Source: Planctomycetia bacterium
GTDB lineage: Bacteria; Planctomycetota; Phycisphaerae; UBA1845; UTPLA1
Direction: 5' to 3'
Length of the DNA stretch: 64,000 nt
Assembly (NCBI GenBank): GCA_015200345.1
Contig: CP054187.1
Location: 542,470-606,469 of the forward strand
This document shows, in pieces, positions 1-7,892 of this stretch. The notes beneath the pieces are model-generated. The model searched no databases. It had not been told where the DNA came from and saw nothing but the letters and a program-made list of their open reading frames with translations. Position numbers and translations under genes: made by a program. Positions within the stretch are counted from its first letter, which is position 1. The number at the start of each line of letters is the position of its first letter.

Positions 1-2
1 AG

Positions 3-368
3 ACCCTCCGACACGACCGGCTGAAATCAATGCTGATACGATTCGGTCGTGTCTTGCGAAATGAGCTTCCGGAAGCGTTCGGAGTGGTGACCGGTGTTCC
101 GGCGCTGAAGGCGCTGCAAGGCCAGCCCTCCGCGGAGATCGTCCAATCCGCGATAAAGCGAATGGTGTCGGATCGCGCCGGCGCCGGTTCCGTGTTGCTC
201 AAGTTTGCCGTGGATGCCGATTCGCGATGGCGCACACGCGTCGAGCGAATCGCGGATGCGATCAACGAGCAGGCGTCCTTCGCGGAACGCGTCGATCAAT
301 CGCCCCAGCCGGATGATATAGACAAACTAATTGAACTCGAGGAGAGGATTGCGGACTTGATGCCGTGA
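3..368 (+). CDS. Hypothetical protein, C-terminal part (runs in from outside the window)
   Basis: The frame is open from the first bases of the window to a TGA at 366-368, so the true start probably lies upstream; the first in-window ATG is at 30. The visible 121 or so residues are helical-looking and of mixed charge, with an acidic end (DDIDKLIELEERIADLMP). I recognise no family. It converges on the minus-strand gene ending at 392, leaving about 23 bases between the two stops. An antisense frame over the same bases is Arg/His-rich and looks like a shadow, which supports the plus strand. Confidence 0.55.
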   Translation, partial: TLRHDRLKSMLIRFGRVLRNELPEAFGVVTGVPALKALQGQPSAEIVQSAIKRMVSDRAGAGSVLLKFAVDADSRWRTRVERIADAINEQASFAERVDQSPQPDDIDKLIELEERIADLMP

Positions 369-391
369 CGGATTCCTGCCCGCCGGGCAAC

Positions 392-661
392 CTATTCAAT
401 CTTTCGGCGACGAACGTTGCGCAGATCGCAACTCGGCGCGTCGTCGTTCCCGATCCAGCGATCCCACGCGCCGTGATCCGAAATGTCTACGCCATCGGCC
501 CGGGCTTTACGCTGCAAGTGATTCTGCAACTCGATCAGAAAATCCGTATCCATCAGCTCGGGATGCTCGCCCAGATGCTGGTGCAACACGCGGTAAATCA
601 GCTTCAGTTCTTCGCCATCCAGCGCGGCGATCACGCCTTCGCCCTTTTCCTCGAAACTCAT
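392..661 (-). CDS. Small acidic hypothetical protein
   Basis: This is an 89-residue cytosolic protein without signal peptide or membrane segment. It is rich in Glu, Asp and Leu in its first two thirds (GEELKLIYRVLHQHLGEH) and ends in a basic stretch. A strong Shine-Dalgarno (GGGAGGAG) lies 5-6 bases before the ATG at 661. It follows the secreted protein stopping at 687 by only 25 bases on the same strand, so the two are probably co-transcribed. I do not recognise a family; the sequence is consistent with a small alpha-helical protein. Confidence 0.7.
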   Translation of the reverse strand: MSFEEKGEGVIAALDGEELKLIYRVLHQHLGEHPELMDTDFLIELQNHLQRKARADGVDISDHGAWDRWIGNDDAPSCDLRNVRRRKIE

Positions 662-686
662 GCCAGCTCCTCCCGCAAACCGGACA

Positions 687-2672
687 TTATAGCTGCGGCA
701 CCGGCTCGCGGGATTTTGCGTTTTCGCGCGAGTTCACTGGCTCGCGCGAGCGCGGCTTGCGGCTGATTGTCTGCGGCTGCGGCCTGGGCTTCATTTCCTG
801 ATGCAATGCCATGTTGGCCATGCCGTTCAGTAACGGGCCGTATTGCTTCAGCACTTCGTTCAGATTCGGCAGGCCGGCAAGACTCATACGCACACTGAAT
901 TGGCTCGGCCCCTGTTCGACCGCGATGCAGGCCACGGTGTCGCGACAATAGCCCGCCACCTGCTGCGCCACCATTGCGAGGCCCGGCTCGCCGGAGTCAA
1001 CCGCCACCGCAGCACATCGCCCGATGTGCGCCGCGCCCATGATCGTGCAATCAGCAGGAAGTTTGGCGATCACCGCGCCAAGCTGCGCATCCTTGAGGAT
1101 CGACTCGCCCTTCGTCGATGCGCGAATCGCGGACTTCAACGCAGTGCGCGTCAGCCCGAGCGCAATGCAGCCATCAAGTTCTGCCAGGTAGATCGACCCG
1201 ACCGACGGAATCTGATAAGCCGTGACCGGCGTCTCGCCGATCTTGATCCGCCGCGGCGGAGCCGGATCATGCCCTTCCACGAGACCGGGCAGCGAGAGAA
1301 ACTGGTCCCATAGCGCCCGGCTCCGCGCGACATCATTCACCGCGATGATCACGCCTGCATTGGGCACACGTTCCAGTTCCGAATCCCCTTCGCCCTTCTG
1401 CATCTTGCCCGGAACGACGAACGCACACACTTCCTGAATGTTCCCGAAAAACTCGCGACCGATGTCCATCGCACTGATCGCCGGTGATGCGCCGGCGGAG
1501 GAAAGCGTTTCCGCACCCTCCTTGCGTCCGCGCGAGGTCGAGTCGATCGCGAAGTTCGCCAAAGCCGGATTCAGGCCAAACCCGAAGACGGCCGCCGCGT
1601 CCATCGGCACCTTCGCAAGCCCCTTGCGCGACATCGGCGGGAGCCGCGTGAGGTTGTACGCGATGCTTCGATGGTTGTCGGCCAGTCGCAGTGTGATCCG
1701 CGAATTGAGCACTCCGTCGTGAATGCCCCACGAATACGACGCCCAGCGGAAGCTCTTGAGATCGGCGATGGCATCAACGACCGCCATCTCCTTGCGGTCA
1801 CGCTCGCTCATGTGGCCTTGCGCGACTTTCAGAATCGCCTGAATGTCAGCCAGCGCGAAGATCGTCGCGCCGCTGCGCGAGGCCATCAGTTCGGACAAGT
1901 CCGGGCGCGAAGCCAACGACGGCACGTTGCTGTCGTTCAGCCGCGCCACCGCACCTTCAACCAGGTCCCGACTGGAACCGACGATCAGCAGCGCCTCGGT
2001 CAGCACACCGACGACGCGGACGCCTTCTATCGTGACGCCGAAGGTCGGGAGATCCATGATTTTTTCAGTGGTCGGCGCGAACTGGAATGCGGTCTCGAGC
2101 AACCCTCGCAAAAGGTTCACATCCCCATGGTGAATGACCATCACGCCGCGCGGGTTGTCGCCGATCTCCGAATCAATTCCGGTGATGGAAACCGCCGCGC
2201 CGCCAAAGCTGCGCAGCACCTCAAACAACGCGGGGCTGATGGCCACCTGCTGCGGAATGTGAAAGAACGCGTTCGCATCCGTGCCGGGGCGCTGCGCGAG
2301 CACCTGACTCATGTCCGTCGTCGTCAGGCCGACCATCGAGGCGAGCTTCTCAAACACGTCACCGGGCCGGCTCAACTCGACGTAGCCCAATGCGTCGGGC
2401 GGCATGATCGTCGCGAAGTTCTGCGCTACCAGATGATCGCGGCAGCGGTTCGCCCCGGCTCGCGCGACCGCTTGCTGATCCGCCGGCAAATCGGACTCGA
2501 TCGCCGCAAGGTACAATTCGCGCGCGGCCGAATAGTCACGTTCCTGATGTTCGAGGAAGTAGGCACGGTACAGGTCCGGCTTCTCGGCGCGCGTCTCCGC
2601 GACCGGCATCCATACGGCGGTGAGGGATGCAAGGGAAAACGTCGCTCGAATCATTAAAAGGGACGCGGTCAT
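687..2672 (-). CDS. Secreted 661-residue protein of unknown function (DUF3352-like style)
   Basis: I chose the ATG at 2672 because GGAGGT lies just before it and the new N-terminus is a clean signal peptide (MTASLLMIRATFSLASL... cleaved after ETRA). The frame stays open further upstream, but that part reads like non-coding DNA. After a short helical region with a TPR-like flavour (about residues 28-75) comes a long alternating alpha/beta protein with two similar halves built on phrases such as 'DALGYVELSRPGDVFEKL' and 'VVGVLTEALLIVGSSRDLVEGA'. This style resembles DUF3352-type exported proteins of planctomycetes; that is an impression, not a search result. The C-terminus is a low-complexity tail with repeated SREPV/SREN units. 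The likely location is the periplasm or cell surface. Confidence 0.75.
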   Translation of the reverse strand: MTASLLMIRATFSLASLTAVWMPVAETRAEKPDLYRAYFLEHQERDYSAARELYLAAIESDLPADQQAVARAGANRCRDHLVAQNFATIMPPDALGYVELSRPGDVFEKLASMVGLTTTDMSQVLAQRPGTDANAFFHIPQQVAISPALFEVLRSFGGAAVSITGIDSEIGDNPRGVMVIHHGDVNLLRGLLETAFQFAPTTEKIMDLPTFGVTIEGVRVVGVLTEALLIVGSSRDLVEGAVARLNDSNVPSLASRPDLSELMASRSGATIFALADIQAILKVAQGHMSERDRKEMAVVDAIADLKSFRWASYSWGIHDGVLNSRITLRLADNHRSIAYNLTRLPPMSRKGLAKVPMDAAAVFGFGLNPALANFAIDSTSRGRKEGAETLSSAGASPAISAMDIGREFFGNIQEVCAFVVPGKMQKGEGDSELERVPNAGVIIAVNDVARSRALWDQFLSLPGLVEGHDPAPPRRIKIGETPVTAYQIPSVGSIYLAELDGCIALGLTRTALKSAIRASTKGESILKDAQLGAVIAKLPADCTIMGAAHIGRCAAVAVDSGEPGLAMVAQQVAGYCRDTVACIAVEQGPSQFSVRMSLAGLPNLNEVLKQYGPLLNGMANMALHQEMKPRPQPQTISRKPRSREPVNSRENAKSREPVPQL

Positions 2673-2931
2673 TTCACACCTCCAGGCCAGGCTCGCAACG
2701 TCCGCTGAACAGGATGCAACACGACGAGTCGCGCACGGCCATGGAGACCGAGCGCGCATTGAGAACGCAAACATCATCTCCCTATTGTAATGAGTGGACG
2801 GGATATTTATTGGGGGCGCGGAATTCAATCGGAGGCCCCGCAAGCCGAGCGGATGGCGATGAACTGCCAAACCGAATCAGCCGCCTCACCGGCCGGGGAT
2901 GGACTGGTCGTCTGCGGTTCCGGTCGAGCGC

Positions 2932-4602
2932 TTACTGCGGCGTCGGCTGGTGGGGCCTGCCCATCGCGTTGTCGACCGGTTGCACCACGCCACAGCTTGG
3001 GGAAAAGATCGGCCCAGAAACACCGATGGGGAATGCCGTGAGAGCCCCCATCCCGGGAGCAAGTGGCGAAATTCCCATCATCGTGCGTGCGGGTACGTGG
3101 GATGCGGGTATCGACTGCTGGGCGATCTGGCGCAGCGTGTTATCCGCCGGGGCGAACTCGCGATCCTCCTGTTCGCGAACAGCATCGCAACTGGTCGCCA
3201 GGTGCTGCATCAATCGCCAGAATCGAATCCACAAACGACCGGCGGTCTCGGCGTCGCACGCCACGTCGTACGCGGCGCGCAATCCGGACAAGGCGATGTG
3301 CGCCGGCATGCGCGAATCGCCACCCGATTCGATCCAGCGGAAATCCTGCTCGGATGCTCCGGACGCGTCGGACGCGAGCAACCACTCGCGCACGCGCTGG
3401 CCGCGCTGCGCGTCGCTCGCCAGAAACGGCTCGGCGACATCCACAAGCCGCGCCATGCCCAGCGCCGTCAACGGCGTGAAGGCTGCGAGCTGCGCGACGG
3501 CCCGGCAATCCATCGTCCAGCGGCCCCAGGCAGCGCCAAGCGACGCGCCGTAGCGCTCAAAATCGCCAAATGTCTGACGCAGCGTCCGCTCCCACTGGTT
3601 CGCACTGTCCGCGAGGTTGAGCAGGTGCAGCGCCTGGATCATGACCTGCCACCGGATCAGCGGAGGCGGTGACTCGGACGTTGGAGTCAACGCCGCCACC
3701 GTCGCGGGAGACGCGCTCCATTTTTCAATCGTCCCACTCAAATAGGCCGGTCCGAGTTTGATCGTTGCGAACACATCGGCGAATACGACGCTGCTCCAGC
3801 ACGCCCAGAGCCGCGACGAGATCGTCCAAAACGACGAATCCCCCGTCCAAGACGCGGCGCCGGATTGAATTCTTGCCGCGATCTCACTCTCCAAATTCAG
3901 ATCGTCCTGAAGGCAGCGACCGACTTCGAACGCAAGATCAACCAGATTCCACGGCTCGGCCAGCCGGCGGCGAGGGATGGTCACCAGCGACAGCGGCAGT
4001 TGTCGGCCGCATCGGGAGGAGACCATCGCATGGTGTCGCCAGGAGTGAATACTCTCCGCGTCGTCCGTCACAAAAGCCAGCGGCGTGCGCGAGAGCGCCT
4101 CGCGCGAAAGCAACCCGCGCTGGTGCGCCGTCTTGGCGGTCGGCAGGTACAAGCTGCGCAGAATGGCGTCAATCGCGCCGAGCTTCTGGTGATACTCGTG
4201 GCTTGCATGCTGCGCAAGGCAACGGAAGAAGAAACCAAGCGTCTCCTCGTTTGGCTCGATCAACCGGGCTTCGAGATCGGCGAGCGCCGCGACGCATTCC
4301 CGGCCGCGCGACTGCTCCTGGAGCGCGGCGGCGTGATCCAAACGTGCGAGAACCTGTTCGAGGACAAACTCATACCATTTCATCACCGTCTGAATCTGCG
4401 CGGACACCGGTCGCAACCGCGTCCGGGTCAATTCCAGATCGGCCTGAAAGGCCGACTCCTCGGCCGGGGTCATCCGACCGAGGAGCGGCGCCTTCCAGTC
4501 ATGGGGTACCTGGTCGTTGTAGAGCGCCCATCGCCGTAGGCAGGTTTGCAGTTCCACCGCCCTGCACCGCAGGCTATTCAATCGTTGTCGAAGCAGGTTC
4601 AT
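2932..4602 (-). CDS. Hypothetical 556-residue protein, possibly a degenerate HExxH-type protein
   Basis: There is no signal peptide or membrane segment. ATG codons occur at 4611, 4608 and 4602; the AGGAAGG just upstream is best spaced for 4602. The first 150 residues are helical. About residues 205-290 read 'PRRRLAEPWNLVDLAFEVGR', then 'VVFADVFATIKLGPAYL'. I recall uncharacterised bacterial proteins in which the same two blocks are 'P..LLAHEIGH' and 'E.fADl.A....GPAy'. Here the metal-binding His residues would be Phe and Arg, so if the relationship is real the zinc site is lost. The C-terminus is Pro/Gly-rich. It is encoded upstream of the secreted protein gene starting at 2672, with a 259-base gap. 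The function is unknown. Confidence 0.65.
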   Translation of the reverse strand: MNLLRQRLNSLRCRAVELQTCLRRWALYNDQVPHDWKAPLLGRMTPAEESAFQADLELTRTRLRPVSAQIQTVMKWYEFVLEQVLARLDHAAALQEQSRGRECVAALADLEARLIEPNEETLGFFFRCLAQHASHEYHQKLGAIDAILRSLYLPTAKTAHQRGLLSREALSRTPLAFVTDDAESIHSWRHHAMVSSRCGRQLPLSLVTIPRRRLAEPWNLVDLAFEVGRCLQDDLNLESEIAARIQSGAASWTGDSSFWTISSRLWACWSSVVFADVFATIKLGPAYLSGTIEKWSASPATVAALTPTSESPPPLIRWQVMIQALHLLNLADSANQWERTLRQTFGDFERYGASLGAAWGRWTMDCRAVAQLAAFTPLTALGMARLVDVAEPFLASDAQRGQRVREWLLASDASGASEQDFRWIESGGDSRMPAHIALSGLRAAYDVACDAETAGRLWIRFWRLMQHLATSCDAVREQEDREFAPADNTLRQIAQQSIPASHVPARTMMGISPLAPGMGALTAFPIGVSGPIFSPSCGVVQPVDNAMGRPHQPTPQ

Positions 4603-4671
4603 CGCCATCATCCTTCCTGGGATTCACCCCAACGCCTGGTCCCCGTTCTCATCAACCACGCCTCCCAGCCA

Positions 4672-5763
4672 TCAAATGCAGCCAGTCGGCGAACACGTCA
4701 TCGGAGCTGTGCCGTAGCCGCTGTTGACGAACGGCGTCGTGTTCCAGTTCGCGATGGTGTTCCAGGGATTGCTGAACATTCCAGGTGTTCGGTTGAACAG
4801 CCAAGGTGTGTTCACGGCGCTGTTCCACGGCGTCGAAACGGGAATCGTGCCGTACGTCGCCGCCAGATTCCAGGCGGGATTGAACGTGCCGAAGGGATTA
4901 CCCGGATTGAAACCGTTGATCGGAAACCCGTTGTAGCTGTTCCAGCTGTTCAGCCACGGGTGGTTGATGGTGTTGTACGTCGGGTTCACGAACGACGCCG
5001 GCGTGCCGACGTTCGACGCGAAGAAGGGGTTGACGGTGCTGAAGTTCGCCGCGCCGAACGTGTTGAACGGCGCCGCGGCGTTCGGGATCGTGGCCTGGAA
5101 GTTGTTGGGAAAGCAAAAGGGATTGGGTTGGCCTCCCCACAACCCGGCCGGCGAATAGAACATGTAAGGGTTGGTGTTCACGAACGGATTGCCGGCGTTG
5201 GCGAAACCGGTGCAGCCGATTGTCGGATTGACCGTCGCAATCACGTTGGAGTACGGATAGCTGACCCAGTTCGGAGTGTTGACGTACGGGTTGAAGGCAT
5301 ACGGACTGGTGATCGGCGTGTTGAAGCCGTAGGTGTTCGGGGTGCCGTAACCGGGGATTCCGAAACCGTTCACGCCCATTCCAAACGTGTTGATCGGAGT
5401 GGTGATAAACGGATTGACGTACGGCGTGTGAGCGAAACCGGTGAACGGATTCACGTTGCAGCCCCACGGCGTGTTGACGATCGGCGTCGGATAGAACGAC
5501 GGGATGCCGAAAGTCGTCGGCGTGTTGCAGAAGTAGGGGTTGACGCCGATCGTCCCGAACGCGGGGTTGTATACACCCGTCGTCTGAACGGGAATCTGGC
5601 CGATCGGGTTGAAGGCCGTGGGTGTGCCGTAATTCACGCCGGGGATGCCGGTCGTGGGGATCGCACCCACGTTGTTCTCGGGGATTCGCGACTGGCCGTT
5701 CATGCCGGGGGCCTGGCCCTCCAGCGTGGCGGCGCCGCCCTGAAAACCATAAGGCTGAAACAT
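4672..5763 (-). CDS. Low-complexity, almost uncharged Asn/Pro/Phe/Thr/Gly-rich protein
   Basis: The start is the ATG at 5763, preceded by AAGGAG with about 9-10 bases spacing. The 363-residue product has no signal peptide, no Lys and no Asp; I count only two Glu and two Arg (in LEGQ, SRIPEN and NRTPG). It consists of degenerate short repeats around NP[FYW] (about ten, such as VNPFITT, NPYMF, NPFFAS, SNPWNT) and NTP[WIN]. It is rich in Gly and Tyr and contains scattered Cys, including a CSPTGC end. A long open frame on the opposite strand is Arg/Val/Gly-rich and lacks a convincing start, so I read it as a shadow of the repeats. The composition suggests an intrinsically disordered, self-associating or structural protein. 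No family is recognised. Confidence 0.75.
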   Translation of the reverse strand: MFQPYGFQGGAATLEGQAPGMNGQSRIPENNVGAIPTTGIPGVNYGTPTAFNPIGQIPVQTTGVYNPAFGTIGVNPYFCNTPTTFGIPSFYPTPIVNTPWGCNVNPFTGFAHTPYVNPFITTPINTFGMGVNGFGIPGYGTPNTYGFNTPITSPYAFNPYVNTPNWVSYPYSNVIATVNPTIGCTGFANAGNPFVNTNPYMFYSPAGLWGGQPNPFCFPNNFQATIPNAAAPFNTFGAANFSTVNPFFASNVGTPASFVNPTYNTINHPWLNSWNSYNGFPINGFNPGNPFGTFNPAWNLAATYGTIPVSTPWNSAVNTPWLFNRTPGMFSNPWNTIANWNTTPFVNSGYGTAPMTCSPTGCI

Positions 5764-6094
5764 AGACACTTTACTCCTTGCCCGAAGGCAAAAACGGTGC
5801 GGCACGGCTGACGCTGTCGGTCCTTCCGATTCGACCCGGTGACCGCCCCGGATCTCAACACAGCCGCGCCAAATTGACTGTGAACCACGGATCACCCTCG
5901 GTCGCGCATTCGCCGGCGAACGCCGCCGCCGCACGACCTGCACGTTAAGGGGATGTCCGTCCGCACATTTATCGTCCGTGAAACGTCCGCGGCGTGTGCC
6001 ATCGGTCGATGGTTCGACTAAGAATTTGTTGCCTCAATCTGAATCGGCGTCACCGTCAGCGGGGTCGATACGCCAACATCGCCGTAGGCCGCTC

Positions 6095-6108
6095 TTTCAG
6101 TACTGAAA
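6095..6108. promoter_or_regulatory. Perfect 14-bp palindrome (operator-like site, copy 1)
   Basis: TTTCAGTACTGAAA is identical to its own reverse complement. A near-identical copy lies 184 bases downstream, and both are upstream of the LON-domain gene at 6430. The size and symmetry suit a dimeric helix-turn-helix repressor. The regulator is unknown. Confidence 0.5.
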
Positions 6109-6278
6109 ATGCGATTCGAGTCGTGTAGTCCATCAGGCCGACCGCAAGCATGCGGCGATACCGCGCCCGGCGGACCCGCGGCTGGCCGAACGAATCCATT
6201 CAGCCGCCCGCCGGCTTTGCCGAGCGCCATCGCCAACCGCGCAAACCCTGCGCCCGTCCATCAGTTCCCAAGTCCGGC

Positions 6279-6292
6279 TTTCAGTATTGAAA
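6279..6292. promoter_or_regulatory. Near-palindrome TTTCAGTATTGAAA (operator-like site, copy 2)
   Basis: This site differs from copy 1 at a single position and keeps the TTTCA...TGAAA arms. It is followed by a CCGCAAGCAAGCCGCG block similar to the one after copy 1. It lies about 137 bases before the ATG at 6430. Confidence 0.5.
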
Positions 6293-6429
6293 ACAGCATG
6301 AGGCGTCGGCCCGCAAGCAAGCCGCGTTATCAGTACGATTTTTCGGGGTTGGCATCCGCCTCGACCGATGCGGCCGATCAGGCCCCTGTCCGGGCTGAAT
6401 TTCGAGGTCGAAGTCACTAGAATGCGTGC

Positions 6430-7143
6430 ATGGGTGAAGTGTCGAACGGGAATGGTTGTGGCGTCGATTTTGGGCGATGGATACCCATTTTTCCCCTGCC
6501 CGGCACCGTCCTGCTCCCCCGCGTGGTTCTGCCGCTGCACATTTTCGAGCCACGCTATCGGCGCATGATGCGGGACGCCCTTGCCGATCAGCGGGCCATG
6601 TGCATCGCCCTGCTCAAGCCCGGTTACGAAGCGAGGTATCACACGCTCGAAGCTGCCATACAGCCGGTCGTGGGCGTGGGCCGCATCCTCAAAGCCGAAC
6701 AAACAAATGACGGTCGTTACTACTTCCTGCTTCAGGGTGTGTGCCGTGCCCGGCTCGTCGAAGAAGATCGGAGCGGTCCCTATCGACGAGGGATCCTGAA
6801 TCCGATGCATCCTCAAGCCCTGGCCTGCGACGAAGAATGTTCGCTGCGCCGAGAGATCAGAACCCTGCTCTCCGCGCCGCCCCTTGAAGAAATATCCCAG
6901 CAATCGCACTGGATGAATCTGTTCACATGCAATGACCTCACCCTATCAGACATTCTCGATGTGCTTGCCTCTTCGCTTCTGACTTGCCCCGAAGAAAAGC
7001 AGGTCTTTCTCTCCGAGCCGTGTGTGCGACGCCGCGCCGCCGTGATCCGCGATGCGCTGCGATTGCTATCAAACGAACTGGTGGTCGCGACGGCCCGCTG
7101 CGCCAAGCCGCGCTCCTGGCCTCCGCGATGTTGTGATAATTGA
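6430..7143 (+). CDS. Stand-alone LON substrate-binding domain protein
   Basis: This 237-residue protein lacks the ATPase and protease parts of Lon. Residues about 15-60 show the family hallmark: 'IPIFPLPGTVLLPRVVLPLHIFEPRYR' is the classic start of the LON N-terminal (LON-SB) domain, followed by '(V)GVGRIL' and 'YYFLLQGVCRARLVEE' strands. The second half is the helical bundle part. Stand-alone LON-SB proteins are widespread in bacteria and thought to bind substrates or partners; their biochemical role is poorly known. There is no clear Shine-Dalgarno before the ATG. The gene is preceded by the paired palindromes at 6095 and 6279. Confidence 0.88.
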   Translation: MGEVSNGNGCGVDFGRWIPIFPLPGTVLLPRVVLPLHIFEPRYRRMMRDALADQRAMCIALLKPGYEARYHTLEAAIQPVVGVGRILKAEQTNDGRYYFLLQGVCRARLVEEDRSGPYRRGILNPMHPQALACDEECSLRREIRTLLSAPPLEEISQQSHWMNLFTCNDLTLSDILDVLASSLLTCPEEKQVFLSEPCVRRRAAVIRDALRLLSNELVVATARCAKPRSWPPRCCDN

Positions 7144-7356
7144 ACCTCCACGCCCCGTTTTGCAGCCCACTGCCGGCTTTCCCGAGTGGCAATCTCCCGG
7201 CGAACGGCCGACGGCCTGACCTGAAACCACCCGATCCAAGCTCCTTCCGGACCTCGTCGCCGGCAGGAGGAGTCACTGGCCGATCTTGGTAGAGGCGATT
7301 AGGATAGCGGGCGTCAAGCCCGGCGAGGGTGCCGCAGCCTGACGGGAGGATGCCAC

Positions 7357-7551
7357 GTGCGCAAACGGATTTCGCCTTGGAAGATCGCCCGATGGAGCGG
7401 GCTGGTGTCCGCGTTGACCCTGTATCAGGTTGGTTGCCTGCCGGACGGGGCCTTCGCGCAGGTCACGGCCGAGAACGTGATTTTCTCGTTCGCCGTCGCC
7501 ATTACATCGTTTACCTCACTCTTCTTCAACACGCTCTTTGGCGTCATTTGA
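7357..7551 (+). CDS. Short secreted lipobox-bearing peptide (1)
   Basis: The product has 64 residues. It starts at GTG 7357, chosen because GGGAGGA lies six bases upstream. It has a basic N-terminus, a hydrophobic core (WSGLVSALTLYQVGC) ending at a Cys that could serve as a lipobox, then 'LPDG' and a second hydrophobic stretch to the end. The next gene (7565) encodes a similar peptide with 'GCFPDP' at the equivalent place, so the two look like tandem paralogues. A possible third relative is at 32261. Probably exported or membrane-anchored; function unknown. Confidence 0.65.
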   Translation: MRKRISPWKIARWSGLVSALTLYQVGCLPDGAFAQVTAENVIFSFAVAITSFTSLFFNTLFGVI

Positions 7552-7564
7552 CGGAGGCTCACGC

Positions 7565-7804
7565 ATGCGACCTGCCCAGCGCCGATCCGCCGCTACAAGT
7601 CATGTTTCGCGCGGTCTTGCGATGAACCGATGGAACCACCGAGCGCGAAGGCTTCTGGTCGTCGCGGCCGCCCTGCCGATCCTTCAAGGCACGGGCTGCT
7701 TCCCTGACCCGATCGGCGCGCTGAACTTCCAGCTTCAGCAGCTCGTCAACACGACGCTCATCGACTGGGTCAGCGTTATCGTCGCCAACATCTTCCGGCT
7801 GTAG
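7565..7804 (+). CDS. Short secreted lipobox-bearing peptide (2)
   Basis: The product has 79 residues from ATG 7565, which has GGAGG seven bases upstream. A later ATG at 7622 would still leave a whole signal sequence. The pattern is a basic N-terminus, hydrophobic core, lipobox-like 'LQGTGC', then 'FPDPIGALNFQLQQLVN' and a hydrophobic C-terminal half ending VIVANIFRL. It starts 13 bases after the stop of the related peptide gene at 7357, so the two are probably one transcript. The peptidase T gene follows after 88 bases. Function unknown. Confidence 0.65.
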   Translation: MRPAQRRSAATSHVSRGLAMNRWNHRARRLLVVAAALPILQGTGCFPDPIGALNFQLQQLVNTTLIDWVSVIVANIFRL

Positions 7805-7892
7805 AATGGGCTGCCCCTGCGGTGAAGGCTGCGGGTGACCAGTCTTCGCGAACAGATCCTCTGGACCGCCGCGAACCCGGGAGGTGCGAACG

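Larger units (their letters stand above)
5764..6429. other. Intergenic region with two similar regulatory-looking elements
   Basis: This 666-base gap lies between the divergent uncharged protein (minus) and the LON-domain gene (plus). I see no convincing gene: short frames here have shadow-like composition. The notable content is a pair of related elements at about 6095-6162 and 6279-6331. Each begins with a TTTCAGTAYTGAAA palindrome and carries a second block of the type CCGCAAGCA(N)GC(N)GCG 20-35 bases further on. The SD of the minus-strand gene is just inside the left edge. Confidence 0.6.

Noticed and set aside
2673..2931. Extended N-terminus of the secreted 661-residue protein
   Set aside because: The upstream in-frame residues do not resemble protein, and the ATG at 2672 has both a Shine-Dalgarno and a signal peptide.
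4546..5811. 421-codon open frame on the plus strand over the uncharged protein gene
   Set aside because: Arg/Val/Gly/Asp-rich shadow of the repeat codons, no Shine-Dalgarno; the minus frame has one.
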